A DNA stretch of 64,000 bases from CATOSP01 sp965205385 (GTDB lineage: Bacteria > Chloroflexota > Dehalococcoidia > Lucifugimonadales > UBA3495): NCBI GenBank assembly GCA_965205385.1, contig CBDBGS010000004.1:186001-250000 (forward strand). Direction: 5' to 3'. Under the pieces are notes generated by a model. That model did no database searches. It saw only the letters and a program-made list of their open reading frames with translations, and was not told where the DNA came from. How positions within the stretch are numbered: the first letter of the stretch is position 1; each line of letters opens with the position of its first letter. A program made the position numbers and the translations under genes. Below are positions 24,690-33,063 of the stretch, one piece after another.

Positions 24690-25709
24690 ATGAAGCTTTT
24701 GACCTACGACACCGGTTCAGGGCCCCGGTGCGGCGTGCTAAATGGTGAACAGGTTGTAGACGTGACCGCGCTTCTCGGCGAACACCGAACACTAAGGGAC
24801 GTCCGGGAGCTGCTAGAACTCGATGACTCCTCAGTCGACCGCGTGCGTGAGGCGTTGGCCAGGTCTTCCGGCGCGCCGGGATCGGCTTTGACGCAGGTGC
24901 GGCTCCGGGCCCCGGTTCTTCGTCCTCCCACTGTTCGCGACTTCATGATTTACGAGGAACACGCCACGGCCCAGGGGACCCGCGAGCGGGAAGAAGCTTG
25001 GTACCGGATGCCCATCTTTTACTTCTCGAATCCACTTTGCATGTACGGGACAGAGGAACAGGTCCCCTACCCGTCAGCCGCGGAAATGCTGGATTACGAG
25101 CTGGAGCTAGGCTGCGTGGTCGGCAAAGAGGGGACCAACGTAACCGAAGCTGACGCCATGGACTACATCGCGGGTTTTCTTATCTTCAATGACTGGAGCT
25201 GCCGGGACCTGCAGCGCGACGAGAGCGCCGTTGGACTTGGCCCCGCGAAGGGCAAGGACTCCGGTTCTTCCATCGGCCCGTGGTTGGTGACTCCGGACGA
25301 GATGGCCCCGTTCATGCGGGACGGACGATTGCATATCAAGTGCAGCGTAAGGGTGAACGGGGACGACTGGCTGACCGAGGCCGAGGGTGGGGAGTCCTGG
25401 CACACCTGGGGATCGCTGATAGAGCGGGCGTCGCGAGACAGCCGCATCGCGCCGGGCGACGTATTGGGCAGCGGGACCGTGGGCGGCGGGTCTATCGCTG
25501 AGGCCATCCGGAAGGGTTACGAGAAGGCCAGATTCCTGCAGCCGGGTGACGTGGTAGAGCATGAAGCCGAGGGGATCGGAGTGCTGCGGAACACTATTGG
25601 GCCCAGAGCTGCCGCCGACCCTGACTACCGGTACCGGGCCAAAGCACAGCCTCCCCTTCCGGAGATGGGGATTGCGAAGGACTACCGGTATCCGGGCAGA
25701 AGCGGGTAA
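24690..25709 (+). CDS. Fumarylacetoacetate hydrolase (FAH) family protein
   Basis: A 339-residue FAH-fold protein. Metal-binding signature: D-Y-E-L-E-L-G-C-V-V-G near residue 130 and F-N-D-W-S-C-R-D-L-Q near residue 168; the C-terminal G-D-V-L-G-S-G-T-V-G-G-G and P-G-D-V-V-E-H-E-A-E-G-I-G are family features. Members hydrolyse or decarboxylate 2,4-dioxo acids, often after aromatic ring opening, which fits the Rieske/CoA genes upstream. Its last 43 codons recur as a diverged remnant at 27170-27297. The ATG follows GAGGGAGA. Confidence 0.88.
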   Translation: MKLLTYDTGSGPRCGVLNGEQVVDVTALLGEHRTLRDVRELLELDDSSVDRVREALARSSGAPGSALTQVRLRAPVLRPPTVRDFMIYEEHATAQGTREREEAWYRMPIFYFSNPLCMYGTEEQVPYPSAAEMLDYELELGCVVGKEGTNVTEADAMDYIAGFLIFNDWSCRDLQRDESAVGLGPAKGKDSGSSIGPWLVTPDEMAPFMRDGRLHIKCSVRVNGDDWLTEAEGGESWHTWGSLIERASRDSRIAPGDVLGSGTVGGGSIAEAIRKGYEKARFLQPGDVVEHEAEGIGVLRNTIGPRAAADPDYRYRAKAQPPLPEMGIAKDYRYPGRSG

Positions 25710-25733
25710 CGCCGGGCCCGGCAGGCGCGCACA

Positions 25734-26093
25734 TTACGCAGGACCGTCTAGCGAGAGTACCCGTTCGACGAATTCTCGAACTTCCGGACGGTCCTGTTCG
25801 ATCTGGTAGTCACCCATCACCTGGTGGTAGAAATTCATGTGAAATTTCTCCGCTATAGCGAACCGGTGGCGGATAGACGGATCGTCGTACTCCTCCGACA
25901 ACAGCCGCGCCGCATCCTTCATGGCGCGGTGGCTTGAAAACTGCCATCCGCGTTCCTGAGCTACCGCCATTATTGCATGCGATGCCGCACCCCACAGCTT
26001 TTCTGAGCCCTGTAAAACGTCGCCCGTGGCGAACTCCTGGTCTGCGGCCTCCAGAAAGGCCCGGGCTGCCGGCACGTGTTCCTCAACAACCAT
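25734..26093 (-). CDS. PaREP1/HEPN-like small protein
   Basis: A 119-residue, mostly helical protein. The pattern H-V-P-A-A-R-A-F-L-E-A-A-D-Q-E, then G-S-E-K-L-W-G-A-A-S-H-A-I-M-A-V-A-Q and K-D-A-A-R-L-L-S resembles the PaREP1/HEPN group of small helical proteins, common in archaea and some Chloroflexota; many HEPN proteins are RNases or toxins, but no catalytic R-x4-6-H pattern is certain here. It converges with the FAH gene, 24 bases away. A second, decayed copy lies at 27321-27680 with the same neighbour arrangement. Confidence 0.6.
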   Translation of the reverse strand: MVVEEHVPAARAFLEAADQEFATGDVLQGSEKLWGAASHAIMAVAQERGWQFSSHRAMKDAARLLSEEYDDPSIRHRFAIAEKFHMNFYHQVMGDYQIEQDRPEVREFVERVLSLDGPA

Positions 26094-26491
26094 ATTTGAA
26101 TCCTTGGCCGGAAATCGTTGGGAATGATTATACCTTATCGTCGACGTGCCAAAATGTCGAGACTACACGGCTCTTCCGGGCGTAACTGATCAGACTGGAG
26201 TAAATCTACGGTAGAGCATAAGCACGGACCTGCCTGTGGACTTAACCAACGCCTCCCTGAAGGAGTTGATTGGGATTACAGGTCAACCCCTTGGGCGTTT
26301 CGAAATCCGGGAAGTACGTATGGGAAGTTGAAGGGTCATCGAAAGCCTCCAAACAGATGGCCTTATGGAGAGCGCCCTCCTGGTTCAAAGCGAACAGGCC
26401 AGCCCGTCCCGAGAAGGAGCGCAAACAGTGGTCCCACGGCTTCGCTCGGCGGCGGAAGTAGCCCAGACTCCGATTCGATTTGGCGGAGACC
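26094..26491. other. Intergenic stretch without a recognised gene
   Basis: About 400 bases between the PaREP1-like gene and the membrane-anchored protein. Short ORFs occur (for example 26270-26461 on the + strand) but have no family-like sequence. Composition is more AT-rich at 26100-26240. I see no clear hairpin or known RNA. Confidence 0.4.
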
Positions 26492-27127
26492 ATGGTGACC
26501 AAAGTTGCAACTGGATGGGAGTTTCTGTTCTCCGCGGGAGCTGTTATCACGCTTGTCGTGGCAGGTGTGGGGGTCTTGGTTCTAATGGGTGGCCCGGCAA
26601 CCGCCGACATGGAGGACTGGCCTCCCCTGACCATGACCTACTCCGTTAAGATGCCCGTGAACTATTCCAGCATCACACAGGTCCGGAGGCCGACCTATGA
26701 CTCCAGAACATCTTGGATCGAGGAGGTAATTCAGGCCGATGACATTGAGATTAACGTCGGAACGTTCAACGACATGGGCGGCTACCAGAAGCTGGAAGAT
26801 GGTCAGTACATCACATACGATGTCACAGTCGGCCACACTCGGACTGAGACGGTCTCGGCGGGTATTGTGATGATCCCACGAAGTGGCTTGATGCCGAGTC
26901 CGATAGATGTCCTCGAGGACGTTTACATGAAGGAGCTTGCGTCAGTCTCGACTTTGACCAAGGTCTGCTTTGATGGGGTCTGTAAAGAAAACGCTCCAGG
27001 CTGGGAGCTTCGGGATGGGAACAGAGTCGTGGTCTTCGCAGACGACGCCATGGGCATTCCGGTGACGATCGGGAACTTCACGGTCACAGAGGTCCGGGTA
27101 CAGGGGTCGAGGGATCCTGTGCGGTAG
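26492..27127 (+). CDS. Hypothetical membrane-anchored or secreted protein
   Basis: A 211-residue protein that I do not recognise. A hydrophobic segment near residues 10-34 (FLFSAGAVITLVVAGVGVLV) is a membrane anchor or uncleaved signal. The rest looks beta-rich, with two Cys (V-C-F-D-G-V-C) near residue 165. ATG 26492 has GGAG 6 bases upstream; an in-frame TTG four codons earlier is less likely. It lies between the two copies of the FAH-tail/PaREP1 block and may have been carried in with that rearrangement. Confidence 0.6.
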   Translation: MVTKVATGWEFLFSAGAVITLVVAGVGVLVLMGGPATADMEDWPPLTMTYSVKMPVNYSSITQVRRPTYDSRTSWIEEVIQADDIEINVGTFNDMGGYQKLEDGQYITYDVTVGHTRTETVSAGIVMIPRSGLMPSPIDVLEDVYMKELASVSTLTKVCFDGVCKENAPGWELRDGNRVVVFADDAMGIPVTIGNFTVTEVRVQGSRDPVR

Positions 27128-27169
27128 TCTCAGAGTACGCATTCCGGCCCCGAAGGAATGGTGGGCCGC

Positions 27170-27297
27170 TGCTTCGCAACACCATCGGCCCCAGGGTTTC
27201 CGCCGACCCCGACTACCGCTACCGGGCCAAGGATCAACCTCCCCTTCCGGAGATGGGGATCGCCAAAGACTACCGGTATCCGGGTAGAAGCGGGTAA
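27170..27297 (+). pseudogene. Remnant of a second FAH-family gene (last 43 codons)
   Basis: Reads L-L-R-N-T-I-G-P-R-V-S-A-D-P-D-Y-R and ends in the same residues and TAA as the FAH gene at 25709. Against the intact gene, about 14 codons differ only by synonymous changes and three change an amino acid, so this copy diverged while it still coded for protein. The rest of the gene is missing upstream. Confidence 0.85.
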
Positions 27298-27320
27298 CGC
27301 AAAACGGGGGGAAGCGGATT

Positions 27321-27680
27321 TCAAGCGGGATCATCTAAGGAGAGAACCTGGTCTACGAACTCTCGAACTATTGGACGGTCCTGCTCCACTTGGACGTCCG
27401 GCATCCACTGATAGTAATAGTTCCCATGGAATTTCTCCGCAACCGCGAACCGGTCGCGTATGGAGAGATCGCCGTATACTTCAGCAAGTCGCCTGGCGGC
27501 GTCCTTCAACGCCCCTTGACTGTTGAATCGCCAACCCCTCTCCTGGGCTATCGCCATGATTGCGTGGGCCGCTGCGCCTCAGAGTTTTTCAGAACCCTGC
27601 AATACATCACCGGCGGCGAACTCCTGGTCTGCAGCTCCCAAGAATGCCCTCGCCGTGCGCGCATGTTCTTCAACTACTAT
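27321..27680 (-). pseudogene. Decayed copy of the PaREP1/HEPN-like gene
   Basis: Homologous over its whole length to 25734-26093. The start codon has become ATA (complement of 27678-27680) and a Trp codon is now TGA (complement of 27579-27581; S-E-K-L-stop-G-A-A where the first copy has S-E-K-L-W-G-A-A). The last 78 codons stay open and are about 65% identical to the first copy. It converges with an FAH tail exactly as the intact pair does, so the two genes were duplicated together. Confidence 0.82.
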
Positions 27681-27838
27681 AATTCACCGTCGGCTGAATA
27701 TAGCCTCTCGCAATTATACGGGATTGGCGAAAACGGATGTAGAGCTGCTATGTCTTCGGCCATTTCCCATGGTGGACTGAAACCTGACAGACCATTAAAA
27801 TGCCAAACTAGCGAAACCTGTTCAGGAGGAGTTAGCTG

Positions 27839-29857
27839 ATGGCAGCCTATACCAAAGGGGAAGCCCAGGACTGGGCCTGGGAAACCTTGAAGGGCCAATG
27901 GACCACTCTAATCACGCCGTTTACAAATGACGACCGCGTCGATGAAGACGGGTTGCGGCACAATATTCGCCACGTCCGAAAGCTGGGAACACGCGGCGCG
28001 GGCTGCACATGGGGCATGGGTGAATTCTGGAGCCTCACCCATGAAGAGCGGCTGAAGGTCATGGACGTCCTTTCCGACGAAGCCAGAGGACAGTGGACCA
28101 TAGGCGCCCACATCACTCATACTTCGGCTAGGTCGATGTTGGATCTGGCGCACCACGCCGAGGATAAGGGTTACGACTTGCTCATAGTAGCCCCTCCCTA
28201 CATGGTCACCAAGACCGAAGAACAGGTTGTCGAGTGGGTGCGCTACCTGGCCGACAATACCTCGCTGGCCATCATGTTCTACAACTCCCCCCAATTCGGG
28301 ATAGTGCTGAACCCGGCCAACCTTAAACGCCTCTGCGCCATCCCCAACGTGGTCGGCGTCAAGGAAGCCAGCTTCAGCCAGCAGTTGTCCATCGAAGCCC
28401 ACCTGGAGATCGGGAAAGAGGCCATCATCAGCACTCCGGACGAATGGATCTTCTGGCGAGGGAAAGAGTTGGGGTTCAACCAGCAGGTAATGTTCTCCAA
28501 TACCTCTGACTGGCGTTTCGACACCCCTGAATGCAACTACTATGTGCAGTTCATCGAAAAGGCCACCCAGGGCCACCTGGACGAGCAGTTCTACGAGACG
28601 CATCTACGGCGCATCAAAGAACTCTCCGATACCTGGTGGACCCGCACCGTGGACAAGTACGACGGCGCGCTCCCGATTCCGATGGTCAAGTACTGGGGCG
28701 AGTTGATGGGGATGGCCGGCGGACACCCCCGATACCCGCTCATGGAGTTCACTCCCGACGAAAAGGCCGAGCTTCGCCGGGAATTGGAACCGCTAAAGCC
28801 CAAACCACCAGAAGCGCTCGAGCCCGCGAACAACCGCACCGCCTGGCTCACCGCCAATAACAACTTCGCGTCAGGAATGTTGCTTATGGTCAGTGTCCAA
28901 AACGTCGACGAAGCCCTGGAAGCCGAACGGGGCGGCGCGGACGTTGTGGATGTAAAGAACCTTCAGGAGGCCCTGGTGGGTTCAGGGCATCCAACGGTTG
29001 TCCACCAGATACGCTCCCGAATCGCTCCTGAAAATCACGTCAGCGTGACTCTCGGCGTCGTCCCGAGCCAACCCGGGACGGTGGCGATGGCCGCCTACGC
29101 CGCGGCCGCACTGAACGCCACCTCGGTTAAAGTTGGCTTCCAATGCACCGACTACGACACTGCAAGGGAAACGCTGATTCAGGCCAGGCAGGCGATGGCC
29201 GGGACCAACACCAAGCTCATCGGCTCTCTCTTTGCGGACAATGAACTCTACGGCGGATTGGACCCCAAGGTCATGGTCCAATTGGCCAAGGAAGGCCAAT
29301 GCGATGGGTTCCTTATCGACACTCTAACCAAAGATGGGCGGAACCTGTTCGACTTCATCCCCGAGCCCGAGTTGAAGGAAATGGTGTTCCAGGGCAAGCA
29401 GGTAGGCCTCAGCACAGCCCTGTCCGGCCACCTTCGCATCGACGACCTGGATGAATTGGCGCGGATCAACCCGGACATCGTGGGTGTACGCGGCGCGGTC
29501 TGCGGCGACGGAGACCGGGGCCGGGCCGTAACCTGGGAGAAAGTCGCGGAGTTCAAACGCCAGGTCGACATGCGCAAGAGTGGCGAGCTGGAAGTCCACC
29601 ACGAGCCGGTGACCATCCCCGGCAACGGCTCCGGCAATGGCTGGGTGGTCATCGACGGCAGGGGCAAGAGCTGCGCCGGGGTCATCGCCGCGCTCACCCG
29701 CCAGATCGAACTGGACCACAAGTCTCTCGTGGAGGCCATACTCGCGGACGCCCTGAACATCTATGACGTCATTCTATGGGCCGATCAGGGTGAGCATAGG
29801 GTCATTACTCACCGGAAAGACGCCGATGGTACGGTCCGCGTACTGATTCAACCCTGA
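27839..29857 (+). CDS. Three-domain fusion: DapA-family aldolase, MfnB-type furan phosphate synthase, TusA-like domain
   Basis: A 672-residue fusion. Residues 1-330 are a DapA/NAL TIM barrel with the Schiff-base Lys at 175 (V-V-G-V-K-E-A-S) and Tyr at 148 (M-F-Y-N-S-P). Residues 347-580 match (5-formylfuran-3-yl)methyl phosphate synthase, MfnB, which joins two glyceraldehyde-3-phosphates in methanofuran synthesis; its three active Lys are at 373 (V-V-D-V-K-N), 431 (V-K-V-G-F) and 498 (T-K-D-G-R-N-L-F-D-F), and I-V-G-V-R-G-A-V-C is present. Residues 600-672 look TusA-like, with Cys at 612 (D-G-R-G-K-S-C-A) but without the usual C-P-x-P. Start ATG follows AGGAGG. A P450 and ferredoxin follow. 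A fused route to a furan compound is inferred. Confidence 0.85.
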   Translation: MAAYTKGEAQDWAWETLKGQWTTLITPFTNDDRVDEDGLRHNIRHVRKLGTRGAGCTWGMGEFWSLTHEERLKVMDVLSDEARGQWTIGAHITHTSARSMLDLAHHAEDKGYDLLIVAPPYMVTKTEEQVVEWVRYLADNTSLAIMFYNSPQFGIVLNPANLKRLCAIPNVVGVKEASFSQQLSIEAHLEIGKEAIISTPDEWIFWRGKELGFNQQVMFSNTSDWRFDTPECNYYVQFIEKATQGHLDEQFYETHLRRIKELSDTWWTRTVDKYDGALPIPMVKYWGELMGMAGGHPRYPLMEFTPDEKAELRRELEPLKPKPPEALEPANNRTAWLTANNNFASGMLLMVSVQNVDEALEAERGGADVVDVKNLQEALVGSGHPTVVHQIRSRIAPENHVSVTLGVVPSQPGTVAMAAYAAAALNATSVKVGFQCTDYDTARETLIQARQAMAGTNTKLIGSLFADNELYGGLDPKVMVQLAKEGQCDGFLIDTLTKDGRNLFDFIPEPELKEMVFQGKQVGLSTALSGHLRIDDLDELARINPDIVGVRGAVCGDGDRGRAVTWEKVAEFKRQVDMRKSGELEVHHEPVTIPGNGSGNGWVVIDGRGKSCAGVIAALTRQIELDHKSLVEAILADALNIYDVILWADQGEHRVITHRKDADGTVRVLIQP

Positions 29858-29886
29858 CGTGAACACCATTGACATTAAGGCCCACG

Positions 29887-29892
29887 TATAAT
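29887..29892 (+). promoter_or_regulatory. Candidate -10 element for the P450 gene
   Basis: A perfect TATAAT 35 bases before the P450 start. A TTGACA lies upstream at about 29870 but only 12 bases away, too close for a normal sigma-70 -35 site, so only the -10 is proposed. Confidence 0.35.
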
Positions 29893-29926
29893 ATGTTCCT
29901 TTCAAACTTCACTGGGTGGGGGAATT

Positions 29927-31162
29927 ATGGTTACTTCGATCAAGGATGATATGTTCACCGGTGAGGCCATCGCGGACCCCTATTCCTATTATGGAAAAAT
30001 CAGGGACGAAGACCCGGTCTATTGGAACGAGCTGTACGAGCTCTGGGTCGTCACCAAGCACCACGACCTCGTATGGATGACGCGCCACCACGAGCTTTTT
30101 TCGTCGGAATTCTGGCAGCGTGACAAGCGGTCACCATACCCGGCCATCGACGAGTCAGATCAGGGGCTCTATCAATACATGAAAGAGTTCTTCATGGATT
30201 GGTTCATCCAACATGACCGCCCCGTCCATACTGATCAGCGGATGGTGGTCCACAAATGGTTCAACCCCAAGTCGATGGAAATGTGGCGCCCCATGGTCCA
30301 ACAGGTTATCAGGGACATGCTGGATGAGGCCGACCAAAACGGCAAGATGGACGTGATGCGCGATTTCGCGACTCCGCTCCCACTCTTTATCATCGCTCAG
30401 ATGATGGGTATGCCCTTCCAAGACCGGAAGTTCATCAGGTCGATGGCAGAGAAGCTACTGTTCATCGGACGCGGGGAAGCCGACCGGATGCAGCCGTTGG
30501 TCGATGGAATCGACGAGTTGAAGGATTACCTCTCGCCGATGGTGGCCATGCACATGGACCTGCCCACGGACGAAGACAACCTGTTGTCGGTGCTGGCCAG
30601 GGGCGAGAAGAACGGCGTTCTGACTCGAGATGAGGTGGTTGCGGACGCCATACTGCTGCTCTTGGCTGGGCACGAGACCACCATCAACCTGATATGCAAC
30701 GGCACTCTGGCCTTCATCCAGCACCCTGAGCAATGGGATCTGCTGAAGGAGGACAGCTTTGAGTCACCCAATGCGGTGGTTCGGGCGACGGAGGAATGTC
30801 TGCGGTACGACCCACCGGTTAAGTCGATTCAGCGTGTAGCTTCAGAAGACGTCGAGTTTGGCGGGAAGCTCATGAAGGAAGGAGACCGGATTAGGTGGTT
30901 CATTTCCAGCGCCAACCGGGACCCGGAAAAGCACGAGAACCCGGATGTGTTTGACATAAGCCGCTGGCCCAACACACATGTCGGGTTTGGTTCTGGAATC
31001 CACCATTGCTTGGGCGCGACTTTGGCCAGGTTGGAGGCGCAGGAAGCCTTCAAGGCACTGTCCGAACGGTACGACAAGATCGAGTTGGATGCTGAAGATT
31101 TCGAATACCAGCCCAGTATCACCTTCCGGTCTCTGAAAACTCTGCCAGTCTCGTTGTCTTAG
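29927..31162 (+). CDS. Cytochrome P450
   Basis: A 411-residue soluble bacterial P450. I-helix A-G-H-E-T-T near residue 247, E-x-x-R in A-T-E-E-C-L-R-Y, and heme loop G-F-G-S-G-I-H-H-C-L-G with the heme-ligand C361. No membrane anchor, so cytoplasmic. It is followed 10 bases downstream by a 3Fe-4S ferredoxin, the usual electron donor; a ferredoxin reductase is not in the window. The fusion gene upstream ends 69 bases before the ATG; a TATAAT in between suggests the P450 has its own promoter. Substrate unknown. Confidence 0.93.
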   Translation: MVTSIKDDMFTGEAIADPYSYYGKIRDEDPVYWNELYELWVVTKHHDLVWMTRHHELFSSEFWQRDKRSPYPAIDESDQGLYQYMKEFFMDWFIQHDRPVHTDQRMVVHKWFNPKSMEMWRPMVQQVIRDMLDEADQNGKMDVMRDFATPLPLFIIAQMMGMPFQDRKFIRSMAEKLLFIGRGEADRMQPLVDGIDELKDYLSPMVAMHMDLPTDEDNLLSVLARGEKNGVLTRDEVVADAILLLLAGHETTINLICNGTLAFIQHPEQWDLLKEDSFESPNAVVRATEECLRYDPPVKSIQRVASEDVEFGGKLMKEGDRIRWFISSANRDPEKHENPDVFDISRWPNTHVGFGSGIHHCLGATLARLEAQEAFKALSERYDKIELDAEDFEYQPSITFRSLKTLPVSLS

Positions 31163-31172
31163 GGAGGGAGCC

Positions 31173-31394
31173 ATGGCAAAGCTCCGCATTACGGTAGACC
31201 ATAATATTTGCGTCGGTAACGCCATGTGCGAAACCTTCGCTCCGAAAGTGTTCGTCCTCAACGAAGACCGTCAATCCGAGGCGGTAGCGCCGGAAGCGGA
31301 CACTGAGGCGAATATCCTGGAGGCAGCGGAAAACTGCCCCGTCAGCGCCATCACCGTGGTGGATGAAGAAACGGGGGAAACTCTATTCCCTTAG
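31173..31394 (+). CDS. 3Fe-4S ferredoxin, P450 partner
   Basis: A 73-residue ferredoxin with C-V-G-N-A-M-C (C-x5-C) near residue 12 and the later E-N-C-P-V-S-A-I. Three Cys with C-x5-C ... C-P is the pattern of single 3Fe-4S ferredoxins that serve actinobacterial-type P450s. GGGAGG precedes the ATG; the 10-base gap to the P450 indicates one transcript. Confidence 0.92.
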   Translation: MAKLRITVDHNICVGNAMCETFAPKVFVLNEDRQSEAVAPEADTEANILEAAENCPVSAITVVDEETGETLFP

Positions 31395-31589
31395 ATCCCG
31401 ATTCCCGGAGGTGACCGGTTTCCAGTCGATGAGGGCCAGCAACAGCGCCTTTGGCAGGGCGCTTGTGGCTGGCCCCAAAATTGCGAAAACATCCTACCCG
31501 GCGCCACTCTCAAGACGTGTCCGCTTGTGCCCCGGGAAGGCGTCGGCCAGAGGGTAGTCCAAACCTTTGACAAGCACCGGAGAATCAAC

Positions 31590-32369
31590 ATGTCCGGTCC
31601 TATTCGCGCCTTGTCGTGGAACGTAAACGGCCTCAGAGCCGCCCATCGGAAGGGTTTCTTGGACTGGTTCGCCTCGGCGGACCCGGACATCTTGTGTCTG
31701 CAGGAAGTGAAAGCCCAACCGGACCAGTTGCCAGAGGTCGTCAAAGAAATAGAAGGCTACCATTCCTACTTCTCCATCTCAGAGCGGAAGGGGTATAGCG
31801 GGGTGGCCCTTTATTCCAAGACTGAGCCCGACCAGGTGACGTTCGGCTTCGGCATCGAAGAGTTCGACCGGGAAGGAAGGGTGATTATAGCCGACTATCC
31901 TGAATACACCCTCTTCACTATCTACTACCCCAATGGCCAGGGTTCCCAGGAGCGGCTGGAGTACAAGATGAGGTTCTACGACTCGTTCCTGGAGATCGTG
32001 GAGAGAACGCGAGGTCAGGGCAAGGAGATAGTGGTCTGCGGCGACCTCAACACCGCGCATAGAGAGATCGACTTGGCCCGCCCCGGCCCCAACGAGAAAA
32101 TCTCCGGCTTCCTACCAGAAGAGCGCGCGTGGATGGATAAATTTATCCAGCGGGGCTACATCGACACCTTTCGAGTTTTCAACCAGGAGCCGGGTAATTA
32201 TACTTACTGGGACCAGATGAGCAGGGCGCGCGCAAGGAACGTCGGGTGGCGGATCGACTACTTCTTCGTGAGCGAGGGGTTCGCACCCAGGGTCAAGGGA
32301 GCGTATATATTGCCTGATGTTATGGGGTCGGACCATTGCCCCGTGGGAATAGAAATAGACGGTAAATAA
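31590..32369 (+). CDS. xthA: Exodeoxyribonuclease III / AP endonuclease
   Basis: A 259-residue ExoIII-type enzyme of base excision repair. Motifs: S-W-N-V-N-G-L-R-A at the N-terminus, L-C-L-Q-E-V-K-A-Q (metal Glu) near residue 36, G-D-L-N-T-A-H-R-E-I-D near residue 150 and G-S-D-H-C-P-V at the end. ATG 31590 follows GGAG by 8 bases and gives the normal N-terminus; the open frame extends 21 codons further back without family similarity. Length is normal. Confidence 0.92.
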   Translation: MSGPIRALSWNVNGLRAAHRKGFLDWFASADPDILCLQEVKAQPDQLPEVVKEIEGYHSYFSISERKGYSGVALYSKTEPDQVTFGFGIEEFDREGRVIIADYPEYTLFTIYYPNGQGSQERLEYKMRFYDSFLEIVERTRGQGKEIVVCGDLNTAHREIDLARPGPNEKISGFLPEERAWMDKFIQRGYIDTFRVFNQEPGNYTYWDQMSRARARNVGWRIDYFFVSEGFAPRVKGAYILPDVMGSDHCPVGIEIDGK

Positions 32370-32388
32370 ACCGGTAGGAGTTAGTTAA

Positions 32389-32580
32389 ATGGCGGGAGCC
32401 AAACAGGCCTTCGAGTTCGAGTTGACCAACGATCAGATGGCCTTCATCAGGTCGGCCAAAAACCGATTTAACATTCCCGATGAGAGCAAGGTCGTACGAA
32501 TCGTCGTCGATTACCTGTTAAGCAACCCTGACAGTCACGAGTCGGTATTCACCGAGCCCCGCTGCCTGCGCTGCGACTAA
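32389..32580 (+). CDS. Small conserved-looking protein, function unknown
   Basis: A 63-residue charged protein, 19 bases after exonuclease III, with TAGGAG before the ATG. The middle (K-N-R-F-N-I-P-D-E-S-K-V-V-R-I-V-V-D-Y-L-L) looks like a helix pair and could be a ribbon-helix-helix-like dimer; the end has C-L-R-C, a possible metal pair. It is probably co-transcribed with exonuclease III. Confidence 0.65.
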   Translation: MAGAKQAFEFELTNDQMAFIRSAKNRFNIPDESKVVRIVVDYLLSNPDSHESVFTEPRCLRCD

Positions 32581-32605
32581 GCTCTTCGGCCCGGTAGGGG
32601 TGGGG

Positions 32606-33037
32606 CTACGCTTCGCAGAGGTGCTTCACCGCCTCTAGTGCCAGGTAGTAGCCGTACACACCGAAACCGTAGACCGAGCCCTTGCAGGTCGGCAGCACCT
32701 TGGAAATCGTGCCTCGGGAAGTGGGGTTTGAAGCATGGACTTCAATTACCGGGAACCGCACCTGCCCGATAGCTCCCAGAAGCGGGCCCGTGCCAGTGGT
32801 GTAGCCGGCGGGGTTGATCAGCGCGGCGTCCACGTCGCCCTCGTGGGCTTCGTACAGAGCGTTAACGACCTCGCCTTCGACGTTGGAGTGAAAGACTTCT
32901 ACGTCTAGACCCAACCGTTCCGCGAAGCCCCGTATCTGCTCGTTCATCTGCTCCAGGGTTGTCGGACCGAATATCTCCACCTGGGCCTTCCCGCGCATGT
33001 TCATACCTGCGCCTTGTATCACCAATACCTTAGTCAT
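32606..33037 (-). CDS. AroQ-like (type II dehydroquinase fold) protein with altered catalytic residues
   Basis: A 143-residue protein with the type II 3-dehydroquinate dehydratase fold: F-H-S-N-V-E-G-E near residue 49, L-I-N-P-A-G-Y-T-T near residue 73, V-I-E-V-H-A-S-N near residue 96 and Y-G-F-G-V-Y-G-Y-Y-L-A-L at the C-terminus. In real AroQ the N-terminal loop has N-G-P-N-L-x-x-L-G-x-R-E-P-x-x-Y-G with the catalytic Arg and Tyr. Here the loop is Q-G-A-G-M-N-M-R-G-K-A-Q-V-E-I-F-G, so the Arg and Tyr become Ala and Phe. The H100-like His is kept. It probably acts on another substrate. Confidence 0.8.
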   Translation of the reverse strand: MTKVLVIQGAGMNMRGKAQVEIFGPTTLEQMNEQIRGFAERLGLDVEVFHSNVEGEVVNALYEAHEGDVDAALINPAGYTTGTGPLLGAIGQVRFPVIEVHASNPTSRGTISKVLPTCKGSVYGFGVYGYYLALEAVKHLCEA

Positions 33038-33063
33038 CAGGACCTCTCTTTAGATTCCTCCGG

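Noticed and set aside
26270..26461. 63-residue ORF before the membrane protein
   Set aside because: No ribosome site and no family-like pattern; it overlaps other random frames.
29868..29892. TTGACA plus TATAAT as a full promoter before the P450 gene
   Set aside because: The spacer is only 12 bases; only the -10 is kept as a candidate.
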